Below are positions 8,654 to 17,340 of a DNA stretch of 64,000 nucleotides, in pieces. The translations under genes and the position numbers were made by a program. The stretch is from the IMG/VR virus record IMGVR_UViG_3300033153_008203, positions 1-64,000 of that record. One strand, given 5' to 3'. This DNA is from a virus. How positions within the stretch are numbered: the first letter of the stretch is position 1; the number at the start of each line of letters is the position of its first letter. The notes beneath the pieces were generated by a model. It was not told the DNA's origin. It ran no database searches and worked only from the letters and a program-made list of their open reading frames with translations.

Positions 8654-8944
8654 ATGATTATAGAACAGCTAGTTAAAAATCTTATAATACAATATGGAAC
8701 AGCATTTTGTTGGTACCATATAAAGAAGCAAGGGAAGCTTCTCATAAATAGTATAGATGAAACACTAGTTAATACTCTCAAAGAAATAGCAGAAAATGGT
8801 AAAGAATTTCAGTATTATTGTCCATCATGTAAAAATACAATGGAATTATTCGGAGAAGAAGATGTAAAAAAACAATTTATGCAAATAAAAGAACAGTGTA
8901 TATATTGTGATTCAAATAAAATACATTTAAAAACAAAAAAATAG
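8654..8944 (+). CDS. Small zinc-ribbon protein
   Basis: The start is set at ATG 8654, because the longer frame would need a TTG inside the previous gene. The 96-residue protein has a Cys4 zinc-ribbon pattern, YCPSC then CIYC near the C-terminus, with helices before it. A structural zinc site is likely; the role is unknown. Confidence 0.5.
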   Translation: MIIEQLVKNLIIQYGTAFCWYHIKKQGKLLINSIDETLVNTLKEIAENGKEFQYYCPSCKNTMELFGEEDVKKQFMQIKEQCIYCDSNKIHLKTKK

Positions 8945-8959
8945 AAAAAGGAGAAGTTT

Positions 8960-10738
8960 ATGAATAAAGCTGCAAAGAAGAACGAAGAAAAGGAACTGAC
9001 ACCACCTGCAATATCTAAAAAGACTGTAGAGGTGATGGAAGAACCAATGAGTAAAGGTCTGGCAGAGCTAAACACTCTGGTAATGGCTAATACACAGATT
9101 ATGTACTGTGTAACTTCTGAAGAAGATCGTCTTATTAAAGATTTCAGAGAGAAAGTTGCTTTTCCAAATGGAATTGAAGTTATTCATTGGTCATCATTCT
9201 CTGGTCTTATAAGAGACAGTGAAAGAGGCAAAAGGTTTCATTGCGACGATGTTGAGCCTACAAAGCCAGAGTTTCCAAAGTCATTTAATCCTGTAACTGC
9301 ACTTAAAGAGATTGCCAAGTATGAAGTGACAGAAAAAGCTACAGGCGCTGTCTTCTTTATGAAGGATATGCATACGGTTTTTAATGAGCCTATTCCAAGA
9401 CAGTTAAGAGATACTATCAATTGGCTTGGTAAGCGTGATGACAGTGATCCTATTTCAATTATCATCGTTGCTCCTGAACTTGGATTTAGCAAAGGCAACA
9501 ACGGTGGAGGACTTCCAATAACATTGGAAAAAGACCTGGTTGTTGTTGATTATGATTTCCTTACAAGGCTTGATCTTGAGGATATAGTAACTACTGCTAT
9601 TACTGAGATCAACAATGCCAAGAAAGACGAAGGCATGGAGAATCTGATTGAGCTTAATTCAGACCAGATACAGGAAATAGCAAGGGCCGGTCAGGGAATG
9701 ACATTTGATGAGTTTACAAGGGCAATGGCTACATCGCTCATAGATACTCAAACAATTGACGTCAAGGCCATCCTTGAGCACAAGAAACAGGCGATTAAAA
9801 AGTCTGAGATTCTTGAGGTAATCAACTTGGACACCTCAATGAATGATGTAGGTGGACTTGATGAACTCAAGGCATATTTCGAAAGGTATAGCACTTCATT
9901 TAGCGACGAAGCTAAAGCATTCGGTGTTGAGCCACTGAAAGGTGTGATTATGACCGGTGTAGCAGGAACAGGAAAGTCTCTTGCAGCAAAAGCGGTAGCA
10001 ACTCATTGGAAAATTCCTCTTCTCAGAATGGACGTAGGAAAGATCATGGGCTCACTCGTTGGTCAATCTGAGCAAAGGATGAGGGACGCTCTTAAGCATG
10101 CTGCATCATGCGCTCCATGCGTACTCTGGATAGACGAAATGGAAAAAGGTCTATCTGGTACTCAAAGCAGTGGAAGTACAGATGGAGGTACTACTGCAAG
10201 AGTATTTGGTACTCTGCTTACCTGGATGCAGGAATGTGACAAGGACGTTGTAGTTGTAGCAACTGCAAACGACGTTTCCCAACTTCCACCTGAGCTAATC
10301 AGAAGGTTCAATGAAACTTTCTTTGTTGATCTTCCATTAGAAGACGAAAGGGAAGAAATACTCAGGATTCATCTCAATAAGAGAAAAAGAGATCCTGAAA
10401 CATTCGATATCAAAGCAATAGTCGAAGCAACTGTTGATTATACCGGGGCTGAGATAGAGAAGATTGTTAAGGAGGCTATCGCAGCTGCATATACACAGGG
10501 CGATGCTATCGTCACAACAGATCACGTCCTTAAGGCAGCTGGTGAGCTTAAGCCAATTGCAAAGCAGATGGCAGACAGGATTAGCGAACTCAAAACCTGG
10601 GCAGATGGAAAGGCAAGATTCGCATCTTCAGGAGCTCTTGAAGCAAGAACTAGTAAGAAGAAGAAGCTGAAAAAAGATCTTGATGCAGACTTGAGAAAGT
10701 CTTCAACACTTGCTAAGGTTGCTACAAAGAAAAAGTAA
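8960..10738 (+). CDS. AAA+ ATPase, Ycf46-like
   Basis: A 592-residue ATPase behind AAAGGAGAAG. The N-terminal 270 residues are a family-specific region; the AAA+ core has Walker A GVAGTGKS near residue 333, Walker B VLWIDEME near 387, sensor 1 ATANDVS, and arginine-finger region ELIRRFNETFFVDLP. The strings DVGGLDELK and PCVLWIDEMEKG match the Ycf46 group of AAA+ proteins from cyanobacteria and plastids. It is followed by DUF1257- and DUF2997-like genes, a trio that also travels together in those genomes. The role in phage is unknown; remodelling of a protein complex is inferred. Confidence 0.88.
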   Translation: MNKAAKKNEEKELTPPAISKKTVEVMEEPMSKGLAELNTLVMANTQIMYCVTSEEDRLIKDFREKVAFPNGIEVIHWSSFSGLIRDSERGKRFHCDDVEPTKPEFPKSFNPVTALKEIAKYEVTEKATGAVFFMKDMHTVFNEPIPRQLRDTINWLGKRDDSDPISIIIVAPELGFSKGNNGGGLPITLEKDLVVVDYDFLTRLDLEDIVTTAITEINNAKKDEGMENLIELNSDQIQEIARAGQGMTFDEFTRAMATSLIDTQTIDVKAILEHKKQAIKKSEILEVINLDTSMNDVGGLDELKAYFERYSTSFSDEAKAFGVEPLKGVIMTGVAGTGKSLAAKAVATHWKIPLLRMDVGKIMGSLVGQSEQRMRDALKHAASCAPCVLWIDEMEKGLSGTQSSGSTDGGTTARVFGTLLTWMQECDKDVVVVATANDVSQLPPELIRRFNETFFVDLPLEDEREEILRIHLNKRKRDPETFDIKAIVEATVDYTGAEIEKIVKEAIAAAYTQGDAIVTTDHVLKAAGELKPIAKQMADRISELKTWADGKARFASSGALEARTSKKKKLKKDLDADLRKSSTLAKVATKKK

Positions 10739-10763
10739 ACAATATAATTGAAAGGAGAAAGAA

Positions 10764-11153
10764 ATGTCACATTGGATCAAAGTTACGACAAAAATGAAGA
10801 ATGTACAAACAGCATCAAAGGCATTAACTGCACTTGGTCATAAGCACGAGGTAGCTGAAGCAGGTAAGAAGCTTTCAGTAAGTGCTGCTGAAACTACCTC
10901 AGATGTTGATATCAAGCTATGTAAAGATCTTGGTTTAAAACAACAAGCTGATGGTACACTTGCATTCGTTGGTGATTTTTATTACAACGAGTACAACGAA
11001 AAGAAGCTTAAAGAGTCTCTTTCAACCAAATACTACATAGAAGACGCTGTTGAAAAACTCGAAGAGCAAGGCTTCTTTGTGGATGCAGACGAATCATTTG
11101 CTGTAAACGAACGTGGTCAAATTGAGTTTACTGGTAATAATCCACACATGTAA
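10764..11153 (+). CDS. DUF1257 (Ycf35-like) protein
   Basis: 129 residues behind AAAGGAGAAAG. The opening MSHWIKVTTKMKNVQTASKA and the following LTALGHKHEV match the DUF1257/Ycf35 family, whose members begin MSHF-x-x-I-x-T-x-I. It lies between the Ycf46-like ATPase and a DUF2997-like gene, the known neighbourhood of this family. No biochemical function is established for the family, as far as I know. Confidence 0.82.
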   Translation: MSHWIKVTTKMKNVQTASKALTALGHKHEVAEAGKKLSVSAAETTSDVDIKLCKDLGLKQQADGTLAFVGDFYYNEYNEKKLKESLSTKYYIEDAVEKLEEQGFFVDADESFAVNERGQIEFTGNNPHM

Positions 11154-11212
11154 AGGTCCTAATATAAGGGTTTTTGAGAAAAATTTTTAATAGGCTTAAG
11201 GAGTCAAATAAA

Positions 11213-11392
11213 ATGGCAAATATTATAGTATGTATCGACCCAAAGAGTGGCGAAACTACATTCGAAGTAAATGGTATCAAAGGTTCAAGTTGCACAGCAA
11301 TCACTGATGCACTTGCAGCAGGCCGTGAAATAGAAGACGAAGGTGTAACAGAAGACATGCATTACAGAGAATCTTTACCTGATTACCTTTAG
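11213..11392 (+). CDS. DUF2997-like small protein
   Basis: 59 residues from ATG 11213, behind AAGGAG at 11199. It begins MANIIVCIDPKSGETTFEVN and continues G-x-x-G-x-x-C with a late YRESLPDYL, matching the short DUF2997 pattern of a beta-hairpin with a conserved Cys. It completes the ATPase/DUF1257/DUF2997 trio. A terminator follows at 11409, so the trio closes a transcription unit. Confidence 0.72.
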   Translation: MANIIVCIDPKSGETTFEVNGIKGSSCTAITDALAAGREIEDEGVTEDMHYRESLPDYL

Positions 11393-11408
11393 GAAAGAAC
11401 TCTATACC

Positions 11409-11439
11409 GTGGGTCTAGGAGACTAGGCCCACATTTTTT
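11409..11439 (+). terminator. Intrinsic terminator after the AAA/DUF1257/DUF2997 trio
   Basis: Bases 11409-11418 pair with 11423-11432 (10 bp, one G-U pair) around a GAGA loop, followed by six T at 11434-11439. Confidence 0.92.
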
Positions 11440-11487
11440 AATCTATATTTTTTTTCTTTTTAAATATTTAATAAATCAGAGGTTATA

Positions 11488-12501
11488 ATGATTAAGAATT
11501 TAACAAGAGGAAGAATTCATAAAACATCACTGTTTGTTCAGCCAGAATACAAATGTAACATAGGATGTAAAGGATGCTACGCTGTTAAAAATATAAGTCT
11601 TACTCATGAATTAGTAGAAGAACTTACGGATTTAGGTGAAGGAATCCATAATGATACAATTCAGATCGAACAAGTAACAGTCAGTCTTAATGGTCTTGAT
11701 CCGATAGATACTGAATATTCAGTAGCAATTGCTCATAACATATCAGAAGACTTTGGAAGAAAAAGTACTCACTATGCATGTGCAATAAATAACATAGCAA
11801 TGTATAGAGGCCTATTAGATTTTGATGCATGTGGTGTTTTAAACATATCGATAGATGTAAATAAATATAATAAATTAAACGAAGAAGAGTGCATGAAAGC
11901 TTGTGATACTATTAACTCTATAAGAGTAAAGCATAGGAATCTTCATATAAATGTTAATCTTCTAGCTCTAGACGATTCAGTAGATAGTGAAGATGAGAAT
12001 GTAAATGATATGCTTGAAGAGATATTTGAATCATCAGACTCTACACATCTCATAATGAACAAGCCTATAGATGATCTGTTTAATTTTGAAAAATTAGACG
12101 ATTTTAAAAATGGTTTCGAAAATTATATCATTGGTGTACTAGGAATAGCCGAAGTCCTTGGAGATAAATTTCATATGGATGCCTGTGTAACAACAGTGCT
12201 TAGTAATCTATTAAATAAAGAAACCTTTACTTGCAGAGCAGGAACAGACCATGCATCATTGTGGCCTGATGGAAAGTTTACAGGATGTGCTTATAGGATG
12301 CCTGATACAGAATTCTTTACTGGAGATGGCTCTACAGTAAAGTTTAAAGACTATGACAACATAAAAGATGTTGACGTAGCAGAGTTTAATCTGTGCCTAT
12401 ACAATAAACTTGCAACATTATATGGATCTTTTGACGAGCTATGTAAGAAACTTCATCTAGACAAAAAAGAAATAACACTGTTAAAATCTGTAATAAAATA
12501 A
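11488..12501 (+). CDS. Radical SAM protein
   Basis: 337 residues with the radical SAM cluster motif CNIGCKGCY (CxxxCxxC) at about residues 28-36, following an FVQPEYK lead. A second cysteine-containing region, TCRAGTDHASLWPDGKFTGC near residues 246-265, resembles the start of a SPASM-like auxiliary domain. Such enzymes use a [4Fe-4S] cluster and S-adenosylmethionine to make radicals for peptide, RNA or cofactor modification. The substrate cannot be told. It follows a terminator and starts behind a weak CAGAGG site, so it probably has its own promoter at 11440-11487, which I cannot define. Confidence 0.82.
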   Translation: MIKNLTRGRIHKTSLFVQPEYKCNIGCKGCYAVKNISLTHELVEELTDLGEGIHNDTIQIEQVTVSLNGLDPIDTEYSVAIAHNISEDFGRKSTHYACAINNIAMYRGLLDFDACGVLNISIDVNKYNKLNEEECMKACDTINSIRVKHRNLHINVNLLALDDSVDSEDENVNDMLEEIFESSDSTHLIMNKPIDDLFNFEKLDDFKNGFENYIIGVLGIAEVLGDKFHMDACVTTVLSNLLNKETFTCRAGTDHASLWPDGKFTGCAYRMPDTEFFTGDGSTVKFKDYDNIKDVDVAEFNLCLYNKLATLYGSFDELCKKLHLDKKEITLLKSVIK

Positions 12502-12517
12502 AACAAGGAGTAGTACA

Positions 12518-12907
12518 ATGAAGAAAGCAGTAAAAGCAGCAAAGCCGGACAATTTTGAAAGAAGATTTTATAATCTTAGTGACAGCAAAGGAAGGCCGGC
12601 TGTAACTGTCTGTGTTATGAGCAATAAGGCTCGTACTAGATTTTCAAGAGGACTATCTATTTGTTCCCCGGATTCAAATCCTACCAATAAGGAAGGAAGA
12701 GATAAGGCATGTGGTAGGGCAACACAAGCACTCTTGAATCACATTACTACTGGAGTAATCCGTAGGCCAGAAGCTCTTGAGCAGCTTAGAAATGTCGGAG
12801 CATTTGGAAAGAGTACAAGTAAAATTACCGAATGCAAGTCTTCGTACTTTGATAGTACAAAAGGTCTTACTGCTGATGAAGTTAGACTCATCGAAGTAGG
12901 TATTTAA
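12518..12907 (+). CDS. Hypothetical protein
   Basis: 129 residues behind AAGGAGT. Basic, with a cysteine-containing centre (TVCVMSNKAR, RGLSICSPDS). No family recognised. It ends just before a terminator at 12914. Confidence 0.55.
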   Translation: MKKAVKAAKPDNFERRFYNLSDSKGRPAVTVCVMSNKARTRFSRGLSICSPDSNPTNKEGRDKACGRATQALLNHITTGVIRRPEALEQLRNVGAFGKSTSKITECKSSYFDSTKGLTADEVRLIEVGI

Positions 12908-12913
12908 TCATTA

Positions 12914-12938
12914 AGGCTGCTTCGGCAGCCTATTTTTT
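12914..12938 (+). terminator. Intrinsic terminator with UUCG loop
   Basis: A 7-bp stem (12914-12920 with 12925-12931) carries a TTCG tetraloop, and six T follow at 12933-12938. It sits directly before the ribosome site of the next gene, so the latter is probably read through or has a promoter overlapping the terminator. Confidence 0.9.
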
Positions 12939-12957
12939 GAGAGAGGAGATGAGAGGA

Positions 12958-13539
12958 ATGACCAGCGGTACAAAAAAAATAGTAAATTCAGCAATGAAAG
13001 CTATAAAAGGCGACAAAGAAGATGAAGCTAAAGAATTTATAGCAAAAGTGAGAGAGAGTAAAGAGACATTTAACCGTGTACATGACAAGTTCTATGCAAA
13101 CTATAGGATAAACGGAAAGACAATGCCTGAATGGCAAGATTATTTCAGAGTAGATATACCGAAAGATATATCTCCAATTGGATGCATAGGAATGCTAGCA
13201 GAACTAGCAGCTAAGTATCATGAAGCTTCGTTCTATTATTCAAGCGCAGGTGCATTGGATAAGGCGTATGGATCGGAACGAGAAAAAGAATATAGAAAGA
13301 TATATAAAAGAGTAGCTGACGAAAGAACTGGTACAGATAAGAAGACAGCTGCTGCTACAACATTAGCTACATTGGCTGATCAAGAATGTCAACAGTTTGA
13401 TGACGTTATATATAACGCTCAGTTAACTAAGGATTTCTGGAAGAGTATACTAGATCAGCTCAAATATACTTTCAAAGTGCTTAACGATATAACAATTAAC
13501 AATAGTTTAGAGCTAAAAATAGTAATGAAAACAAGCTAA
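12958..13539 (+). CDS. Hypothetical helical protein
   Basis: About 193 residues from ATG 12958 (ATG 12949 is also in frame), behind GAGAGGAGATG. Long charged helices predominate, with a conserved-looking WQDYFRVDIPKDISPI and a helical C-terminal half. The pattern fits small recombination or DNA-binding accessory proteins of phages, but nothing specific is recognised. Its end abuts a homing-endonuclease remnant on the other strand. Confidence 0.55.
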   Translation: MTSGTKKIVNSAMKAIKGDKEDEAKEFIAKVRESKETFNRVHDKFYANYRINGKTMPEWQDYFRVDIPKDISPIGCIGMLAELAAKYHEASFYYSSAGALDKAYGSEREKEYRKIYKRVADERTGTDKKTAAATTLATLADQECQQFDDVIYNAQLTKDFWKSILDQLKYTFKVLNDITINNSLELKIVMKTS

Positions 13540-13643
13540 CATGGTATAAACTTATTGCTCTTTTCAGCATTTTCAGTAGCTGTAATAAAAGGTTTGATTA
13601 GTCCACATGGACCAGTACATTTTTTAGTTTTAACAGTTGTCAT
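13536..13643 (-). pseudogene. Internally deleted HNH homing endonuclease remnant
   Basis: A 35-codon frame on the minus strand starts MTTVKTKKCTGPCG, matching the N-terminus of the intact HNH gene at 43550-44287 (MKTSTKKCTGPCG). It ends ITATENAEKSNKFIPC, matching the C-terminus of the HNH gene at 23535 (STENSSKGNKFIPG). Everything between, including the HNH core, is missing. A weak copy of the late-promoter-like motif lies just upstream (13641-13653). This is best read as a deletion relic of an inserted homing endonuclease gene. Confidence 0.75.
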
Positions 13644-13734
13644 AATATTAACTATAGTTGCATAAAGACATGCTAATATATCTTGTTTCTTTAATAAAAA
13701 ATCTTAAAGAGATAAAATAAACAGGAGGATAAAA

Positions 13735-14025
13735 ATGATATTTAATGCGATAGTCTTAGCTGTAGTAACTTTTATAGGAATGATGTTAATATACATAAAG
13801 CTGCCTAACTTTGTCAAGAAGATAATGCTTAAGGGCGACATACTGACTGATCTCGGATGCGCAGCGTTGACTTACACATTCCTAGGAGGAACAGCCACAG
13901 CAATTATAGCTGCTGGTCTAGTAGGAATTATGGTAAGCATGTCATTGGCATATGTTAAGAGTCCACAATATCAAAATATTAAAAATAATATAAACGTTAA
14001 CAATTCAACATTAAAAAAAATATAA
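13735..14025 (+). CDS. Small membrane protein
   Basis: 96 residues behind ACAGGAGG. A hydrophobic helix covers residues 2-21 and a second one about residues 45-72 (TAIIAAGLVGIMVSMSLAYV), with an Asn/Lys-rich tail. Likely an inner-membrane protein. It precedes the MoxR-like ATPase by 18 bases and may be cotranscribed with it. Function unknown. Confidence 0.62.
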   Translation: MIFNAIVLAVVTFIGMMLIYIKLPNFVKKIMLKGDILTDLGCAALTYTFLGGTATAIIAAGLVGIMVSMSLAYVKSPQYQNIKNNINVNNSTLKKI

Positions 14026-14043
14026 AACAGGAGAAAAATAAAG

Positions 14044-15237
14044 ATGGCTGAAGAGAGTAAGGTTACAGGAGAGGAAACATCAGAAGTTACTGGAGAGGTA
14101 GCTGCTGAAGAGAAGAAGGTAGAAACAAAACCAACAGATAATCCTAAGAAAATTAGATTTAGATGTGAAACAGAAGGAAAGTTCACACTACTTAGTAACA
14201 CAGTAGATAGTGATGGAACAAATGCTCTTGCTGGATCAAAGGTAATAATCAACAGCAAGATAAAAACTAAGCTTGACCCACAAGAAGGCGAAATATTTTC
14301 TTGTACTAAGCTTAAGCATAGAGCAAAAACAAATGCATTTTATGGTAGTGGAAATATAAAGAAATGCGAAGATGCACCAAAGAAAGAACTGAGCATGTTT
14401 GAAATTCTAAGCAGGGCTCCAAAACCAGAAGGCTTTATAGTGACTGACGCTATTTGGACCCTGTTACTGAGAAATATTTTGCGTGGCAAGCACACAGTGC
14501 TTGTTGGCCCAACAGGCTCAGGAAAGACAGAGCTTGTAGCACATGCAGCTGAAACAATTGAGTATGCTTTTCACTCATACAATCTTGGAAATGCAACAGA
14601 CCCAAGAAGCAAGCTAATAGGTTCTATGAATCTTGTTATGGATGAAAAGGGCGAATGTAACGTAACTAGCTTTGTAGAAGCAAGATTTGTAAAAGATATT
14701 CAAACAGATAAGACAGTTATTCTTCTAGATGAAATCAATAGAAGTAATCCTGAAGTAAACAATATGCTTCTTGCTCTGCTTGATGGTCAAGGATATCTTG
14801 AACTTGATGAGCATCCAGAGCTACCTGTTATACACAAGAGTAAGTCATGTGTTCTGGTTGGAACTGCAAACATCGGTGACGAATATGTAGGCACAAACAT
14901 CCTTGATAGGGCATTTAAGGATAGGGTGTTCATGATAGAGATTGATTACCTGAGCAAAGACGAAGAGAAAGCTCTTCTTATAGAACGTACAAACATAGAC
15001 GAAGAAAGCGCCGATATGATCGCTGAATTTGCGGAAACTTGCAGGGCTATGTGGAAAAGAGATGAGCTTGGAACACCTATATCTACAAGGATGACTTTGG
15101 AAACAGGTTATCTAATGGCAGACGGCTTTGACTTTAACAAGAGTGTTGAAGCAACTATACTTCCGCATTTCGATAACGATGGTACTGCATCATCAGATGC
15201 TACAAAGATCAAGCAGGCCATGCAAAAAAAGGGCTAA
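14044..15237 (+). CDS. MoxR/CobS-like AAA+ ATPase
   Basis: 397 residues. A Glu/Lys-rich and beta-rich N-terminal domain (1-115) precedes the AAA+ module: Walker A GPTGSGKTE near residue 154, Walker B VILLDEINRSNPEVNN near 225, and sensor ATANIGDEYVG-type sequence near 280. These are hallmarks of the MoxR/CobS/NorQ group, which act with a von Willebrand A partner to load metals or activate enzymes. The next gene, 3 bases on, encodes such a VWA protein. The target is unknown; a link with the B12-dependent ribonucleotide reductase at 24.6 kb is conceivable but unproved. Confidence 0.85.
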   Translation: MAEESKVTGEETSEVTGEVAAEEKKVETKPTDNPKKIRFRCETEGKFTLLSNTVDSDGTNALAGSKVIINSKIKTKLDPQEGEIFSCTKLKHRAKTNAFYGSGNIKKCEDAPKKELSMFEILSRAPKPEGFIVTDAIWTLLLRNILRGKHTVLVGPTGSGKTELVAHAAETIEYAFHSYNLGNATDPRSKLIGSMNLVMDEKGECNVTSFVEARFVKDIQTDKTVILLDEINRSNPEVNNMLLALLDGQGYLELDEHPELPVIHKSKSCVLVGTANIGDEYVGTNILDRAFKDRVFMIEIDYLSKDEEKALLIERTNIDEESADMIAEFAETCRAMWKRDELGTPISTRMTLETGYLMADGFDFNKSVEATILPHFDNDGTASSDATKIKQAMQKKG

Positions 15238-15240
15238 TAA

Positions 15241-17316
15241 ATGAGCGAATATAAAAAGCTAACTGATTTAGCTAAAAAGGACGATGATTTTTCTTGGATA
15301 GACGACTATCTAGAAGAGACTCGTCACTCTGATTCAGAACCAGGACATAGCGGGTATCAAGGTACCCGCTCCATGTTCGATGAGAACTATGAACGTGGTG
15401 AAAGAAAAACATATGATCGTGATGATCATAGATCTCCTTCTTATGGAGGTCATGGAACCTACAAAGGCTATGGAACCTACGGAAGCGGCAAAGCATGGTG
15501 GGAAAGAGACAGAGTAGAAAGGAAGCCAACGTATTACGGTGGTGGCTCAGGGTCTGTATTTGGTAATACATTTACTACTGGATATTCATCAGGATCAAGT
15601 GACATAAAGAACTCGAAAGAGTTACTTGATGCTAAAGCTTTTGTTTCTAATTTGGTAACTATTCATGATCCATTAACTGCAAAGCGTGTAACAACACAGG
15701 TTGATGGGACAGCAAGAGGAATAGGGAATATTTTCTCTGATAAGTCTACAATTATACCTCTTCTACCAGAGATAAGTACTAAATTCAGTCTTGCATTTAA
15801 TAAAAGACTTGACATTCTTAGTGGACAAGGGCTAATGACGTCTACAATTAGTCATTCCAAACTAAAGGATAAGATTGTCAAAGAGAATGCTACTAAAATA
15901 AAAGAATACAGTAAGAAGCAAGCTGATCCTGAGACTGTTCATAAGACAGTAAAAGTAATAGCGTCGATACTAAGCGAACAATACATAGAAGAAGACATTA
16001 TAAGTAATAGCCCAGGATATGAAAATTATATAAAAAGCTTTAGAGACTATTACTATAATGAAAGATACGAAGATGGGATAAAACAACATAGAAGCTTTTT
16101 ACCAATAGACTTATTATATGTTAAGCTTAGGGATCCAGAGAAAGTAAAAGGACTACTTGAGCTTGCACGTTCAAGAGTTGGATCAGAAGAGTATGGTGTT
16201 TTAATCAAGGTTAACGAAGCTATTGAGAAATTGCTTAGACATATGAAGCCTGGAACAAAGAACATCTTTGGGAATGCTATAGCAATATTAATGACTCTTC
16301 TCTCTTCTTGCGTAAAAGATATCGAAGATGTAGCAAGTGCTGAAGCTGCACTTATGAATGCTGCTGCTTCTGAAGGAGCAATGGAAGGCATAGGTATGCA
16401 TCGCAACTTAACTGAAATGATGGACTCAAGAAGTTTAAGTAAAGCAGAAAGCAGTAGCTTAAGTGCTCTTGCACAGCTAGAAGAACATGATTATGTAAGT
16501 TATACAATGAAAGATCCTACTATTAATGGTCATAGTCATTATAAGAATTTTGAAATGAATTTCTATACTATGAAAGGAAACGAAACAGCTTATGCTAATA
16601 TCAGAAAAGGTATGGATGCATATGTAGCTCCTTTGAAGAGAATGATGAAATTCAGGGACTTCGTGAAGAAAACAACATTGACATCTCAGAAAAGAGGCAA
16701 GCTTGACAAAGGTAAACTTGCTATGGTAAACAGTACTGATAGAATATATAAGCAGACATTTACTGATAAGTCAAGTAATGTTTCTATCTGTCTATTGGTT
16801 GATGAATCAGGAAGTATGAATGGACCAGGAATAACAGCAGCTAAGGCACTTGCTTGTTTGTTTTCAGAAGCATTTACGGGTTCTAAAACAGTTGATCTAC
16901 ATGTGTATGGTCATACTGCTCAAGAACGGTATAGCGATGGTCCAGTATGTACTATCAGAAAATATCCAACGAAACAATCTATATCGGATATAAAGGCAAG
17001 ATGTCAGAATCTAGATGGCGCAGCTATATATGGCACTGCACAGGAATTTTTAAAGGTAGCTACAGGTGAACAAAAACTGATGATAATCCTATCCGATGGA
17101 AATCCATATGGATCTGGATATTCAGGTTCATCAGCAGTCAACCATACTAAGGAATGTGTTGACGCTGTTGAGAAGCTTGGGATTATTCCAATGCAGGTTG
17201 CTATAGCTAGCCATGTAAATAGCGACAGAATGTTTAAAAGATGGTTTAAGTTTACTGATATGAATAAGTTTATTCCCGAGATGGGAAAGATGATTAAAGT
17301 CCTACTTAAGGGCTAG
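15241..17316 (+). CDS. VWA-domain partner of the MoxR-like ATPase (CobT-like)
   Basis: 691 residues. The N-terminal 110 residues are low-complexity, rich in Gly, Tyr, Ser and His, and presumably disordered. A long helical middle region follows. A C-terminal VWA domain (about 510-691) has the MIDAS motif DESGSMNG near residue 520 and IILSDGNP near 613. The architecture matches CobT/NorD-type proteins that couple to a MoxR-class ATPase, encoded immediately upstream. It would form a chelatase-like or enzyme-activating complex in the cytoplasm. Confidence 0.85.
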   Translation: MSEYKKLTDLAKKDDDFSWIDDYLEETRHSDSEPGHSGYQGTRSMFDENYERGERKTYDRDDHRSPSYGGHGTYKGYGTYGSGKAWWERDRVERKPTYYGGGSGSVFGNTFTTGYSSGSSDIKNSKELLDAKAFVSNLVTIHDPLTAKRVTTQVDGTARGIGNIFSDKSTIIPLLPEISTKFSLAFNKRLDILSGQGLMTSTISHSKLKDKIVKENATKIKEYSKKQADPETVHKTVKVIASILSEQYIEEDIISNSPGYENYIKSFRDYYYNERYEDGIKQHRSFLPIDLLYVKLRDPEKVKGLLELARSRVGSEEYGVLIKVNEAIEKLLRHMKPGTKNIFGNAIAILMTLLSSCVKDIEDVASAEAALMNAAASEGAMEGIGMHRNLTEMMDSRSLSKAESSSLSALAQLEEHDYVSYTMKDPTINGHSHYKNFEMNFYTMKGNETAYANIRKGMDAYVAPLKRMMKFRDFVKKTTLTSQKRGKLDKGKLAMVNSTDRIYKQTFTDKSSNVSICLLVDESGSMNGPGITAAKALACLFSEAFTGSKTVDLHVYGHTAQERYSDGPVCTIRKYPTKQSISDIKARCQNLDGAAIYGTAQEFLKVATGEQKLMIILSDGNPYGSGYSGSSAVNHTKECVDAVEKLGIIPMQVAIASHVNSDRMFKRWFKFTDMNKFIPEMGKMIKVLLKG

Positions 17317-17340
17317 AGAGAAGAGAGATGGAGAAAGTAC

